DNA of 64,000 nucleotides from Kribbella flavida DSM 17836. Lineage in GTDB: Bacteria > Actinomycetota > Actinomycetes > Propionibacteriales > Kribbellaceae. The stretch is from assembly GCF_000024345.1 (NCBI RefSeq), contig NC_013729.1:2356001-2420000 (forward strand), read 5' to 3'. Position numbers and translations under genes: made by a program. The notes beneath the pieces are model-generated. The model was given only the letters and a program-made list of their open reading frames with translations, did not search any database and was not told the origin of the DNA. Positions 16,060-27,354 of the stretch are shown here, in pieces. The stretch's first letter is position 1. Every line of letters begins with the position of its first letter.

Positions 16060-16683
16060 GTGAACGAGACATTTGCAGCCAGCCCCACCGCCGCGGGCGG
16101 CAACGGTTCCGGCGGACTCGACGACCACATCTACCAGCGCCTGCTGAGCAGCCGGATCATCTTCCTGGGGTCCGAGGTTCGCGACGACAACGCGAACGCG
16201 ATCTGTGCTCAGATGCTGCTCCTCAACGCCGAGGACCCCAACAAGGACATCTGGCTGTACATCAACTCGCCGGGTGGTTCGGTCGACGCGGGCATGGCGA
16301 TCTACGACACCATGCAGTACATCTCCAACGACGTCGCCACGGTCGGTATGGGCCTGGCCGCGTCGATGGGTCAGTTCCTGCTCTGCGCCGGTGCGAAGAA
16401 CAAGCGCTTCGCCCTGCCGCACGCCCGGATCATGATGCACCAGCCGTCCGGCGGCATGGGTGGTACGGCCTCGGACATCAAGATCCAGGCCCAGCAGTCG
16501 CTGCACATCAAGGCCCAGCTGTTCAAGCTGATCGCCGAGCACACCGGCCAGGCCCTGGAGCAGGTGGAGAACGACGCCGACCGCGACCGCTGGTTCACCG
16601 CCGACCAGGCCAAGGAGTACGGCTTCATCGACCACGTCGTGGCCAGTGCCGCCCAGCTCAGCAGCGGCAGCCCGAACTCCTGA
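16060..16683 (+). CDS. clpP1: ATP-dependent Clp protease proteolytic subunit 1
   Basis: 207 residues from a GTG. The serine-protease triad can be placed with family spacing: Ser102 in AASMGQF, His127 in MMHQPSG and Asp176 in DRDRWF. The sequence [19 protein letters not shown] is diagnostic. In actinobacteria ClpP1 and ClpP2 form a mixed tetradecamer that degrades substrates fed by ClpX or ClpC1. It is followed by clpP2 after 30 bp, clearly an operon. The upstream region holds a possible ClgR site. Confidence 0.97.
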   Translation: MNETFAASPTAAGGNGSGGLDDHIYQRLLSSRIIFLGSEVRDDNANAICAQMLLLNAEDPNKDIWLYINSPGGSVDAGMAIYDTMQYISNDVATVGMGLAASMGQFLLCAGAKNKRFALPHARIMMHQPSGGMGGTASDIKIQAQQSLHIKAQLFKLIAEHTGQALEQVENDADRDRWFTADQAKEYGFIDHVVASAAQLSSGSPNS

Positions 16684-16713
16684 TCTCCCACTCAGCCAGG
16701 TAAGGACACGAGC

Positions 16714-17325
16714 ATGAACTACTTCATCCCGCAGTGGGAGGAGCGCACGTCGTACGGCATGCGCCGGATCGACCCCTACACCAAGCTGTTCGAGGACCGG
16801 ATCATCTTCCTCGGCACGCCGATCACCGACGAGATCGCGAACGCCGTGATGGCGCAGCTGCTGTGCCTGCAGTCGATGGACTCCGACCGCGACATCAGCA
16901 TCTACATCAACTCGCCGGGTGGTTCGTTCACCGCGCTGACCGCGATCTACGACACGATCCGCTACATCAAGCCGGACGTGCAGACGGTCTGCCTCGGCCA
17001 GGCGGCCTCCGCCGCGGCCGTGCTGCTCGCCGCCGGGACGCCGGGCAAGCGGCTCGCGCTGCCGAACAGCCGGATCATCATCCACCAGCCGGCCACCGAG
17101 GGCACCTACGGGCAGTCCAGCGACATCGAGATCCAGGCGAACGAGATCCTGCGCCTGCGCGCCCTGCTGGAGAAGATGCTGGCCGAGGCCAGCGGCAAGT
17201 CGCACGAGGAGGTGTCCCGCGACATCGAGCGGGACAAGTTCCTGACCGCCGACCAGGCGATCGAGTACGGCTTGATCGACGACGTGCTGCAGACCCTGAA
17301 GACCCCGGTCCCGGCCGGCGTCTGA
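16714..17325 (+). CDS. clpP2: ATP-dependent Clp protease proteolytic subunit 2
   Basis: 203 residues, with AAGGA before the ATG. The triad is Ser99 in GQAASAAAV, His124 in IIHQPAT and Asp174 in ERDKF. The short N-terminal region before YTKLFEDRIIFLGTPI matches other ClpP2 proteins. It partners with ClpP1 in the protease ring. It is translated from the same transcript as clpP1; clpX follows after 185 bp and may have an additional promoter. Confidence 0.97.
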   Translation: MNYFIPQWEERTSYGMRRIDPYTKLFEDRIIFLGTPITDEIANAVMAQLLCLQSMDSDRDISIYINSPGGSFTALTAIYDTIRYIKPDVQTVCLGQAASAAAVLLAAGTPGKRLALPNSRIIIHQPATEGTYGQSSDIEIQANEILRLRALLEKMLAEASGKSHEEVSRDIERDKFLTADQAIEYGLIDDVLQTLKTPVPAGV

Positions 17326-17510
17326 CCGATCACCCCGCTTCGGCGGTGCCCGTCGAGGGCTGTCAAGCGACTGTGCGTTCGCCACCGGCGTAGTTCCAAC
17401 GCGGCGGGCGGCACGGCGTTTCGGCCCTTGGCGCGGTACCGTCGAAAACGGGATCCGGGCCCTGTGAGTTCCCGGCCCGGTTCGACTGCTCAGAGAAGGG
17501 ATCTGTCCCG

Positions 17511-18806
<1,296 letters not shown>

Positions 18807-18828
18807 GGGCTGGTTCGTCAGTTCGGTG

Positions 18829-18868
18829 AGGAGGCCGGTATCCGCTGCGAGGCGGATACCGGCCTCCT
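18829..18868 (+). terminator. clpX terminator
   Basis: A perfect 17-bp stem (18829-18845 with 18852-18868) and a 6-base loop, followed by TCTTGT, 22 bp after the clpX stop. Confidence 0.9.
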
Positions 18869-18957
18869 TCTTGTGGTGGACGCCTGCGGAGGGCCGGGCC
18901 TCGTAGCGTCGGTGCTGCGGGTGCCGCTCCGTACCCGCCGACCAGTGAGGGAGAACC

Positions 18958-20778
18958 GTGCGAAGAACAACCAGGACGACTCTGACCCTGGCACTCGCCG
19001 CCACCATGGCCGTACCAGCCGCCGCGCCGATCGTCGCCGCGGCCGCGGGACCGGGCGGTACGGCGTACGCCGGGCAGACCTCCGTGCCGAGCACGCAGGA
19101 CCGCAGCGCCGCGCCGGGCGTGCAAGACCGCGCCGCCGCGTCGGGCGTGCAGGACCGCGTCGCCGCGCAGGCTGTGACCGGGGCTTCGGCCGCGCTGCGG
19201 GGGCGCGATGAGGCGCTTGCCCGGCGGGAAGCCGCGAAGGCCGCGCGCGTCGCCGTGCCGAAGATCGCGTGGAAGAGTTGCGGCAGCGCACCGGCGTTGG
19301 CCAAGTTCCAGTGCGCGACGGTCGAGGTGCCGACCGACTACGACCGTCCCCGGGGCGCGACGACCACGATCGCGCTGACCCGGCTGCCCGCGTCCGACCC
19401 GGCGCGGAAGATCGGCACGCTGTTCACCAACCCGGGCGGACCTGGTGGTCCCGGCGTCGACTTCGTCCAGCAGGCGGCGCAGGTCGCCTACACCCCGCAG
19501 GTGCGGGCCCGGTTCGACATCCTCGGCTTCGACCCGCGCGGTGTCGGCAAGTCCGACCCGGTGCTCTGCTTCCCGACCGCCGCCGAGGAGGCGGCCGTCT
19601 TCCAGGGCGTGCCGCCGTTCCCGCTGACGCCCGCCGAGACCGCGGCGTACACGCGATCGAACCTGAAGCTGGCGGCCGGCTGCCTGACGACCTCGCCGGA
19701 CCGCCTGAAGCACTACTCCACGGCGAACGTCGCCCGCGACCTGGACGTACTCCGCCGGGCCGTCGGCGACGACAAGCTGAGCTACGCCGGCTACTCGTAC
19801 GGCACGTACCTGGGCGCGACGTACGCCAAGCTCTTCCCGAGCAAGGTCCGCGCGCTCGTGCTGGACGGGACGCTGAGTCCCGAGTGGTACTCCGGTTCGG
19901 ACGGCGACCGCCGGCCGGTCGGCGTGCGGCTCCGGCAGGGCGAGGGTGGAGCGGAGACGTTCGCCCAGTTCCTTGCCGAGTGCAAGAAAGCCGGTGCGGC
20001 CCGGTGCCCGCTGGCCCAGCTCGGCGATCCGTCGACGGTGACGGAGGCGCTGCTCGAACGGCTCAAGACCCACCCGGTCGACGTACCGCTGGGCGATGGG
20101 ACCACGCTGAAGGTGACCTACCAGGTCGCCGTCCAGGTGATCTTCTTCAGCCTCTACGACGCGGCCGGGTGGACGGACCTCGCCGGTCTGCTGGCGCAGC
20201 TTGCCGCTCCGGTCCGTACCGCGAAGGTTGCCGCCGTCCCGCAGGCGCTGATCGAGTGGAACCGGCGCAAGGAGCAGTACACCTCGATCGGCAGCAGCCT
20301 GCAGCCGTGCATCGAGGCCCGGCACAGCGGGCAGCCGCTGGCGTACCAGCAGTTCGCCGACGAGGCGGACCGCCGCGCTCCGCACTTCGGCCGGATGCGG
20401 ACCTGGGTCGGCCAGACCTGCGAGTTCATGCCGGTCCGCGACGGCGACGCGTTCCTCGGTCCGTGGAAGTTGTCGGTGAAGGCGCCGGTGCTGGTCTTCG
20501 GCACCCGCTACGACCCGGCCACGCCGTACCGGGCGACCCGTCCGTACGCCGACCTCTACCCGGACGCGCGCATGGTCACGGTCGAGGGCTACGGCCACGC
20601 GACCATCGGCAAGAGCAGTTGCGCGGACGCGATGATCACCGCGTACCTGGTCGGTCTGAAGGCACCGGCCGACAACTCGACCTGCACCCAGGACCGCAAG
20701 CCGTTCGAGCCGCCGGCGAGCGCGCGTGAGGCGAAGACTCGTGTCACGGTGCCGGCGCTGAGCCGCTGGGGCCTCTGA
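18958..20778 (+). CDS. Secreted alpha/beta-hydrolase peptidase (tripeptidyl aminopeptidase type)
   Basis: 606 residues from a GTG with GAGGGAG upstream. A signal peptide (RRTTRTTLTLALAATMAVPAAA) is followed by a linker of three near-identical nine-residue units around QDR. The alpha/beta-hydrolase domain then has the oxyanion segment NPGGPGGPGVDF, nucleophile Ser280 in GYSYGTYLG, Asp519 in RYDPATPY and His547 in GYGHATIG, with the TAP-like C-terminal region. Relatives release tripeptides or dipeptides from the N-terminus of extracellular proteins. It is inserted between clpX and valS, flanked by terminators, so it is its own transcription unit. Confidence 0.9.
   Translation: MRRTTRTTLTLALAATMAVPAAAPIVAAAAGPGGTAYAGQTSVPSTQDRSAAPGVQDRAAASGVQDRVAAQAVTGASAALRGRDEALARREAAKAARVAVPKIAWKSCGSAPALAKFQCATVEVPTDYDRPRGATTTIALTRLPASDPARKIGTLFTNPGGPGGPGVDFVQQAAQVAYTPQVRARFDILGFDPRGVGKSDPVLCFPTAAEEAAVFQGVPPFPLTPAETAAYTRSNLKLAAGCLTTSPDRLKHYSTANVARDLDVLRRAVGDDKLSYAGYSYGTYLGATYAKLFPSKVRALVLDGTLSPEWYSGSDGDRRPVGVRLRQGEGGAETFAQFLAECKKAGAARCPLAQLGDPSTVTEALLERLKTHPVDVPLGDGTTLKVTYQVAVQVIFFSLYDAAGWTDLAGLLAQLAAPVRTAKVAAVPQALIEWNRRKEQYTSIGSSLQPCIEARHSGQPLAYQQFADEADRRAPHFGRMRTWVGQTCEFMPVRDGDAFLGPWKLSVKAPVLVFGTRYDPATPYRATRPYADLYPDARMVTVEGYGHATIGKSSCADAMITAYLVGLKAPADNSTCTQDRKPFEPPASAREAKTRVTVPALSRWGL
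19095..19175 (+). repeat. 27-bp tandem repeat, three copies, in the peptidase propeptide
   Basis: Units begin at 19095, 19122 and 19149. They encode three nine-residue blocks of the pattern QDRxAAxGV, just after the signal peptide. The spacing is exactly in frame. The copies differ at a few bases. Confidence 0.7.
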
Positions 20779-20784
20779 ACCGCT

Positions 20785-20820
20785 GAAGGCCGTCGGTCCC
20801 TTCCGGGGCCGGCGGCCTTC
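20785..20820. terminator. Terminator after the secreted peptidase gene
   Basis: A 16-bp stem, GAAGGCCGTCGGTCCC with GGGGCCGGCGGCCTTC (two G-U pairs), and a TTCC tetraloop, 6 bp beyond the stop. Confidence 0.8.
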
Positions 20821-21038
20821 GTCGCTTTCTCCGGCGCCGCCGAGCCCGGCCGTGCCGCGGGCGGCAGACCGATCTCCCAAGTCCCCACCTTGAGCACCGC
20901 TCGGTCAGGAATCGATGCTTCCGGTGGCTGGGTGGTGCTCAAGGTCGAGGTTGGGCGGGGAGAGCGGAGGTGGGGGGACGGTGCCGCCGCCGGATACCGA
21001 CGGCGGCCGTGCCGGCCTGGGTGGTGTGTTCCCAGGCC

Positions 21039-23201
21039 CTACTTCATCGCGTTGAACGCCTCGTCGGTGACCGGTCCGACCTCGTCGACCGTGACGCCGT
21101 CGTTGGCCGCCTGCACGATCACAGTCAACGTGTTCGACCCGCGGTAGCACTGCGTCGGCAGGGTGTCGGTCGCCGTCACACAGATCGAGTCGCCGATCCC
21201 GCGCACCTGGTCCGGCGTCGCGCCGGAGTCCTTGATCGTCTTGTCGATGTCGACCTTGCCGCGCAGCGCGATCACGATGTACATGCGCTTGCCGTTGAGA
21301 TCCCCGTACGCCTCGACGGTCGCCTGCTTGCCGTCGTTGATCCGGCTCAACGCCTCCCGCGTCTGATCCAGCTTCAACTGGTCCCGCACCTGGGTGTCGC
21401 TGATCCGCTCCAGCCCCGCGAGCTTCGCCGGCGGGGTGATGTCCCGAGCCGTGTTCAACCGGTTCATCGGCCCCAGCCCAGCGAAGTACCCGAACCCGGC
21501 CAGCACCAGCAACACCAGCACGACGCCCCCGACGGTGACCCAGGGATTGCGCCGCCAGCCCTTTCTGGCGGTGTCCTTGCCTGCACCGCCGGTGGCTCCA
21601 GCCCCGTCTCCGGCTGAACCAACGGCGGTGGCCGAACCGGGCGTCCCGGCTGGGCCGGTCGTGTTCGGGCCGCCTGGCGTACCCGCCGGGCTGCTGGTGG
21701 CCGGGCTGCCAGGCGTACCCGCCGGGGTGGTGGTGCTTGTGGTACCGGCTGTGCCTGTGGGACTGGCCTTGGTTGGCTTGCCAGGTGTACCCGCTGGGCC
21801 GGATGCGTGAGCAGTACCTGCTGTACCCGCGGCTCCAGCCGCCGCTGCGGGGCCAGCGGTGCTGGGGGCGCCGGTCGCGTTCGCAGTACCAGGGGTTGGC
21901 GTCGGCGCGGGTGCGCTCGCGGGGCCAGCCGCACCTCGGGGACCAGCCGCGCCGGCAGGACCAGCCGCGCCGGCAGGACCAGCCGCGCCGGCAGGACCAG
22001 CGGGGCCGCCGGGATCAGTCGTGCTCGAAGTATCAGCCGGACCGGTCGACTGCAGGGGCCCGGACGAACTCGGTCCCGCAGCCCCGCCGGCTGGCGCCGC
22101 AGCGGCTCCTGCTGCACCGGTAGGTGAGCCCGCCGAAGGAGATTCGGGGGCACCAGCAGACGTTTCTCCCGCGCCAGGCGATCCGGCTGGGGGGATTGCG
22201 GTTCCAGTGCCCTTGGCTGCAGGCGTTCCGGCCGGGCGCGAGGAACTGTGAGGGCTAGTGCCCGTTGAACCGGGAGAAGTGCTGGCGGTAGTTACAGGGG
22301 AGCTCGCGGAGTCGCCTGCGGAGCCGACGGTTGAGCTGGCGGCCGAGGCAGGGTTGACCGGGGAGGCCGCCGGGACGCCGGTGGACTTGTTGGTTGCTGC
22401 GGGCACCTTGTTCGTCGGTGCCGAACCTTTGCCGGAGGCTTCGGTCGAGCCGGGGGAGTTGCTTGTGGCTTCGGCGGTCGGCTTTGCAGGTGTGCCGGGA
22501 ACGGCGGGTGCCGGCGGCGTGCTGCTGGTTTCGGCGGACTTGGTTGCCGAGGTGCGGTTGCCTTCGTCGGTTCCTGCGGACGGCGACTTGGGGGCCGACA
22601 CTGCGGAGGCGGTCGCCGTGGCCTTGCCTGTTCGGCCGGTCTCGGAGGCGTCGTCGGCGGACTTGGTGGTGCTCGGCGGGCGGATCGGAGTCTGCGCGGG
22701 CATCGGAGTCTGCGCAGGCATCGGAGTTTGCGACGGCATCGGCGTCCGACCGGACTTCGAGGCGGCGGCCTTCTTCGCCTTCGCGGGCTTGGCCCGAGCA
22801 GCGGGATCAGCGGATGACTCCAGGGCGGACGGGGACGCCGCGGCGGGGCCCGAGTCCGGCGTCGAGGAGGATGCCGGAGTGGGGGACGTGTCCGGCGTCG
22901 CGGGCGATGCGGATGCTGCGGACGACTCGGGCGTCGCCCGAGATTCCGGCTCAGCGGACGACTCCGACGGCGCAGGAGAGTCCGGCGTGGCGGTCGTCTT
23001 GCGGGACTTGCGCTCGGGCGTGGAACCAGTCGGGGCCGGCGGCTCGAAGGGAAGCTCCGCCGGCGCAGGCGTGGTCGGCTTCGGCGTCCGCGCGGTGGAC
23101 TTCTTGCTGGGGCGGCGGGTCGTCTTCTTCGCGGGCTTGTCCGAGGGGGTCGAGTCAGCCGGGGTGGGGGTGCCGGTGGGGGGCTGGTTCTCGTCGCTCA
23201 T
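21039..23201 (-). CDS. Large low-complexity membrane-anchored protein with collagen-like segment
   Basis: 720 residues from the ATG at 23201, with GGAG upstream; an earlier in-frame start at 23255 is less likely. Residues 1-540 are low complexity, rich in Pro, Ala, Thr, Ser and Gly. They include Lys-rich patches, a TPMPxQ run and a collagen-like Gly-X-Y stretch of GPAGAA units. A basic patch (ARKGWRRNP) precedes one transmembrane helix (about 553-575, VTVGGVVLVLLVLAGFGYF). About 145 residues follow, containing a small folded domain with two cysteines (SICVTATDTLPTQCYRG). By the positive-inside rule the long N-terminus would be cytoplasmic and the C-terminus outside. Function unknown. Confidence 0.75.
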   Translation of the reverse strand: MSDENQPPTGTPTPADSTPSDKPAKKTTRRPSKKSTARTPKPTTPAPAELPFEPPAPTGSTPERKSRKTTATPDSPAPSESSAEPESRATPESSAASASPATPDTSPTPASSSTPDSGPAAASPSALESSADPAARAKPAKAKKAAASKSGRTPMPSQTPMPAQTPMPAQTPIRPPSTTKSADDASETGRTGKATATASAVSAPKSPSAGTDEGNRTSATKSAETSSTPPAPAVPGTPAKPTAEATSNSPGSTEASGKGSAPTNKVPAATNKSTGVPAASPVNPASAASSTVGSAGDSASSPVTTASTSPGSTGTSPHSSSRPAGTPAAKGTGTAIPPAGSPGAGETSAGAPESPSAGSPTGAAGAAAAPAGGAAGPSSSGPLQSTGPADTSSTTDPGGPAGPAGAAGPAGAAGPAGAAGPRGAAGPASAPAPTPTPGTANATGAPSTAGPAAAAGAAGTAGTAHASGPAGTPGKPTKASPTGTAGTTSTTTPAGTPGSPATSSPAGTPGGPNTTGPAGTPGSATAVGSAGDGAGATGGAGKDTARKGWRRNPWVTVGGVVLVLLVLAGFGYFAGLGPMNRLNTARDITPPAKLAGLERISDTQVRDQLKLDQTREALSRINDGKQATVEAYGDLNGKRMYIVIALRGKVDIDKTIKDSGATPDQVRGIGDSICVTATDTLPTQCYRGSNTLTVIVQAANDGVTVDEVGPVTDEAFNAMK
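21940..21993. repeat. 18-bp tandem repeat in the collagen-like region
   Basis: GGACCAGCCGCGCCGGCA occurs three times in perfect tandem (21940, 21958, 21976), with diverged partial units on both sides. On the coding strand it specifies the GPAGAA triplet pairs. Perfect identity suggests recent slippage or expansion. Confidence 0.85.
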
Positions 23202-23361
23202 CGGGGGTGCTCCTTCGGACAGGCCTGGTCGCCGGGTCGCACCCGATGGTTCCATATCGGGCGACTGACTTCGCAGCGTAGTCGTAGCGGTGAAAGCGGT
23301 AACGCCCGCCTCCGGGAGGAAGCGGGCGTTACGGACGAGGGCGTGTCGGCCAAGCCGAAGG

Positions 23362-25920
23362 TCAGAGCGTGGCGACGACCGCGACGGTGTCGGCGTCGGT
23401 CTCCGGACTCCAGACGATCTCGCCGGTGATGCGGCCGGCGGCGCGCAGGTCGTTCTCGGCGCGCTCGGCCAGGGTGAGGCGGGCGGCGGGGCCGGTGACC
23501 TCGACCTTGCTGACCTCGGTCTTCATCGAGACCTGTGCGGTGGACTTGGCGCCGCGGATGCCGGCGAGCACCTCGGCGACCGCGTCCAGCACGGCCGGGT
23601 CCTGCTCGGCGACCGCGATGTCGACGTCGGCGACCGGCCAGCTGGTCCGGTGGATCGAGCCCTCCTGCCACCACGACCAGACCTCTTCGGTCGCGAACGG
23701 CAGGTACGGCGCGAGCAGGCGCAGCTGGACCGACAGGGCGACCGCGAGCGCCGCCTTCGCCGAGTTGGCCGCGGCCTCACCCTGACCGCCGTACGCGCGC
23801 TCCTTGACCAGCTCGACGTAGTCGTCGCAGAAGGTCCAGAAGAACCGCTCGCTGACCTCCAGCGCGCCGGTGTAGTCGTACCGCTCGAACGCCGCGGTGG
23901 CCTCGCCGACGACCTGGCGCAGCTTGTGCAGCATCGCCAGGTCGACCGCCTCGGTGACGGCGGTCGGGTCCGCGGACGTCGCCCCGAAGCCGAGCACGAA
24001 CTTCGACGCGTTCAGGACCTTGATCGCGAGCCGGCGGCCGACCTTCATCTGTGACTCGTCGAACGGCGAGTCCAGCCCCGGCCGGGCCATCGCGGCGCGC
24101 CAGCGGACCGCGTCCGAGCCGTACTTGTCGAGGATCTCCGACGGCACGATCGCGTTGCCCTTGGACTTCGACATCTTCTTGCGGTCGGGATCGACGACGA
24201 ACCCGGAGATCATCGACCGCGCCCACGGCAGCGTGCCGTTCTCGAAGTGGGCCCGGACGACGCGGGAGAACAGCCAGGTACGGATGATCTCGTGGGCGTG
24301 CGTGTTCAGGTCCATCGGGAAGGTGCGGGCGAACAGGTCCGGGTCGCGCTCCCAGCCGCAGACGATGTGCGGGCTGAGCGACGACGTCGCCCAGGTGTCC
24401 ATCACGTCGGGGTCGGCCTGGAAACCGCCGGGCTTGCCGCGCTGGGACTCGTCGTACCCGCGCGGGCACTGCGAGGTCGGGTCGATCGGCAGCTCGGCCT
24501 CGCTCGGCATCAGCGGGTGGTCGTAGTCCGGCTCGCCGTCGTGGCCGATCGGGTACCAGACCGGGAACGGCACGCCGAAGAAGCGCTGGCGGGAGATCAG
24601 CCAGTCGCCGTTCAGCCCCTCGACCCAGTTCAGGTAGCGGTGCTTCATGTGCTCGGGGACCCAGCCGAGCTCGTTGCCGCGCTCGACGAACTCGGCCTTG
24701 AGGTCGGCGTCGCGGCCGCCGTTGCGGATGTACCACTGGCGGGTGGAGACGATCTCGAGCGGCTTGTCGCCCTTCTCGAAGAAGTTCGCCATCCGCTGGG
24801 TCGGCTTCGGCTCGCCATCCAGGTCACCGCTCTCGCGCAGCTTCGCCACGACCAGCTCGCGGGCGCTGAAGACGGTCTTGCCGGCCAGCTCGGCATAGAG
24901 TTCGGCGCCGGCGACCTCGGAGCCCTGCAGCCACTCCGGCGTCTCGCGCAGCAGCCGGCCGTCGCGGCCGATGACGGTACGGACCGGGAGTTGCAGCTCG
25001 CGCCACCACTGGACGTCGGTCAGGTCGCCGAAGGTGCAGCACATCGCGATACCGGCGCCCTTGTCCGGCTCGGCCGCCTCGTGCGCCAGGACCGGGACCT
25101 CGACACCGAACAGCGGCGAGCGGACCGTCGTACCGAACAACGCCTGGTAGCGCTCGTCGTCCGGGTGGGCGATCAGCGCGACACAGGCGGGGATCAGCTC
25201 CGGCCGGGTGGTCTCGATGTGGATCGGGCCTTCGGGACCGTGGAAGGCGATCCGGTGGAAGGCACCGGCGTACTCCCGCGCCTCCAGCTCGGCCTGCGCG
25301 ACCGCGGTCTGGAAGGTGACGTCCCACATCGTCGGCGCCTCGGACAGGTACGCCTCGCCGCGGGCGAAGTTGCGCAGGAAGGCTCGCTGCGACGTCCGCC
25401 GCGAGTCCTCCGAGATGGTGGTGTAGAGGTACGACCAGTCGACGCTCAGCCCGACCTGGCGCCACATCGCCTCGAACGCCTGCTCGTCGATGTGGGTCAG
25501 CTCGCCGCACAGCTCGACGAAGTTCTGCCGGCTGATCGGGAGCTGCTTCTTCGGGTCCGGCTTGGCCGGCGGGGTGAAGTCGGGGTCGTACGGCAGGGTC
25601 GGGTCGCAGCGGACGCCGTAGTAGTTCTGGACCCGGCGCTCGGTGGGCAGGCCGTTGTCGTCCCAGCCGATCGGGTAGAAGACCTTCTTGCCGCGCATCC
25701 GCTGGAAGCGGGCGATCAGGTCGGTGTGGGTGTAGCTGAAGATGTGCCCGACGTGCAGGGACCCGGACACGGTCGGCGGCGGGGTGTCGATCGAGTAGAC
25801 GTCGGCCCGCTCGGCCGTCCGGTCGAACGCGTAGGTCTGCTGCTCCCGCCATACCGCAGCCCACTTCTCCTCGAGGCCTTCGAGGGTGGGCTTGTCGGGA
25901 ACGCGGGAGATCTCGGTCAT
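23362..25920 (-). CDS. valS: Valyl-tRNA synthetase
   Basis: 852 residues from the ATG at 25920; the open frame upstream of this is not part of the gene. Class I motifs are present: HVGH (HIGH type) in [16 protein letters not shown], the CP1 editing domain with [10 protein letters not shown], a WYIRN region, [10 protein letters not shown] and the KMSKS loop (KKMSKSKGN). It charges tRNA-Val and edits threonine. The protein stops at about the end of the anticodon-binding domain. I see none of the C-terminal coiled-coil arm of the Escherichia coli enzyme. It is transcribed away from folC, unlike the usual co-directional arrangement. Confidence 0.97.
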   Translation of the reverse strand: MTEISRVPDKPTLEGLEEKWAAVWREQQTYAFDRTAERADVYSIDTPPPTVSGSLHVGHIFSYTHTDLIARFQRMRGKKVFYPIGWDDNGLPTERRVQNYYGVRCDPTLPYDPDFTPPAKPDPKKQLPISRQNFVELCGELTHIDEQAFEAMWRQVGLSVDWSYLYTTISEDSRRTSQRAFLRNFARGEAYLSEAPTMWDVTFQTAVAQAELEAREYAGAFHRIAFHGPEGPIHIETTRPELIPACVALIAHPDDERYQALFGTTVRSPLFGVEVPVLAHEAAEPDKGAGIAMCCTFGDLTDVQWWRELQLPVRTVIGRDGRLLRETPEWLQGSEVAGAELYAELAGKTVFSARELVVAKLRESGDLDGEPKPTQRMANFFEKGDKPLEIVSTRQWYIRNGGRDADLKAEFVERGNELGWVPEHMKHRYLNWVEGLNGDWLISRQRFFGVPFPVWYPIGHDGEPDYDHPLMPSEAELPIDPTSQCPRGYDESQRGKPGGFQADPDVMDTWATSSLSPHIVCGWERDPDLFARTFPMDLNTHAHEIIRTWLFSRVVRAHFENGTLPWARSMISGFVVDPDRKKMSKSKGNAIVPSEILDKYGSDAVRWRAAMARPGLDSPFDESQMKVGRRLAIKVLNASKFVLGFGATSADPTAVTEAVDLAMLHKLRQVVGEATAAFERYDYTGALEVSERFFWTFCDDYVELVKERAYGGQGEAAANSAKAALAVALSVQLRLLAPYLPFATEEVWSWWQEGSIHRTSWPVADVDIAVAEQDPAVLDAVAEVLAGIRGAKSTAQVSMKTEVSKVEVTGPAARLTLAERAENDLRAAGRITGEIVWSPETDADTVAVVATL

Positions 25921-25977
25921 GCGCACAATCGTAGTGGTTGTCAAGGGATGCTCCGACCGGATATCCACAGCCCTCAC

Positions 25978-25983
25978 TAGACT
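25978..25983 (+). promoter_or_regulatory. folC: -10 element of folC
   Basis: TAGACT lies 9 bases before the folC ATG. No Shine-Dalgarno sequence lies between, so the transcript would be leaderless or nearly so. It sits in the 72-bp divergent gap shared with valS. Confidence 0.35.
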
Positions 25984-25992
25984 GGCGTCCTG

Positions 25993-27354
25993 ATGAGCGA
26001 CCTCACCTACGCCGACGTGTCGGCCAAGCTCCAGGCCCGCTGGCCGGAGAACAAGATCGATCCCAGCCTGGAGCGGATCCAGCGCCTGGTGGAGCTGCTG
26101 GGCGACCCGCAGAAGGCGTACCCGGTGGTGCACCTGACCGGGACCAACGGCAAGACCTCGACCGCCCGGATGATCGACTCCCTGCTGCGCGAGGCCGGGC
26201 TGCGCACCGGCCGGTTCACCAGCCCGCACCTGGAGACGGTCCGGGAGCGGATCACGCTGAACGGCGAGCCGGTCAGCGAGCAGCAGTTCGTCGCCGCGTA
26301 CGCCGAGATCGCGCCGTACCTGGACGTCGTCGACGCCGAGCAGAAGCACCCGCTGTCGTTCTTCGAGGTGATCACCGCGATGGGGTTCGCCGTCTTCGCC
26401 GACGCGCCCGTCGACGTCGCGATCCTCGAGGTCGGCCTGGGCGGCACCTGGGACTCCACCAACGTGGCCGACGGCGTGGTCTCGGTGATCACCCCGGTCG
26501 CCGTCGACCACGCGCACCTGCTCGGCGGGGACCCGGTCACGATCGCCGGCGAGAAGTCCGGGATCATCAAGCCGGGCGGGACGGCGGTGATAGCGCAGCA
26601 GAGCCTCGACGTGCTGGAGGTGCTGCAGCGCCGGGCCGCCCAGGTCGGCGCGCAGGTCGCGCGCGAGGGACTGGAGTTCGGCGTCACCAGCCGCACGGTC
26701 GCGGTCGGCGGGCAGCTGATCTCGATCAAGGGCCTGGCCGGCGAGTACGAGGACATCTTCCTTCCGCTGCACGGCGAGTACCAGGCGCACAACGCAGCGA
26801 CCGCGCTGGCCGCCGTCGAGGCGCTGCTGGGGGCGACCGAGCAGACCGAGGGCCGGGTCACCACCGAGGTCGTCCAGGCCGGGTTCGCCGAGGTCACCTC
26901 GCCGGGCCGGATGGAGGTGGTCCGGACCGGCCCGACGATCATCGTCGACGCCGCGCACAACCCGCACGGCGCCGAGGCGACCGCGGCGACGGTGTCCGAG
27001 GCGTTCACCTTCAACCCGCTGATCGGCGTGGTCGGCGTGATGCGGGACAAGGACGTGTACGGCGTGCTCGAGGCGTACGAGCCGATCATGGAGTCGATCG
27101 TCTGCACCCGGAACTCGTTCGAGCGGTCGATGCCGGCCGAGGAGCTGGGCGAGATCGCGGCCGAGGTGTTCGGCGAGGACCGGGTGCTGGTCCGCCCGCG
27201 CCTGGTGGACGCGATCGACGAGGCGCTGCGGCTGGCCGAGCAGGACGCGATCGCGTTCGGCAGCGGCGGCGTCCTGGTCACCGGTTCGGTGATCACCGCC
27301 GGCGAGGCCCGCGCCCTGCTGGTCCGCAAGCCCAAGGACGGGGACCGGCGATGA
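25993..27354 (+). CDS. folC: Folylpolyglutamate synthase / dihydrofolate synthase
   Basis: 453 residues of the Mur-ligase superfamily. The P-loop is [14 protein letters not shown] (about 47-60), followed by [29 protein letters not shown], the divalent-cation segment [31 protein letters not shown] and the C-terminal [12 protein letters not shown]. It adds glutamate to folates, and to dihydropteroate in bifunctional members, in the cytoplasm. Its TGA overlaps the next gene's ATG. Confidence 0.96.
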   Translation: MSDLTYADVSAKLQARWPENKIDPSLERIQRLVELLGDPQKAYPVVHLTGTNGKTSTARMIDSLLREAGLRTGRFTSPHLETVRERITLNGEPVSEQQFVAAYAEIAPYLDVVDAEQKHPLSFFEVITAMGFAVFADAPVDVAILEVGLGGTWDSTNVADGVVSVITPVAVDHAHLLGGDPVTIAGEKSGIIKPGGTAVIAQQSLDVLEVLQRRAAQVGAQVAREGLEFGVTSRTVAVGGQLISIKGLAGEYEDIFLPLHGEYQAHNAATALAAVEALLGATEQTEGRVTTEVVQAGFAEVTSPGRMEVVRTGPTIIVDAAHNPHGAEATAATVSEAFTFNPLIGVVGVMRDKDVYGVLEAYEPIMESIVCTRNSFERSMPAEELGEIAAEVFGEDRVLVRPRLVDAIDEALRLAEQDAIAFGSGGVLVTGSVITAGEARALLVRKPKDGDRR

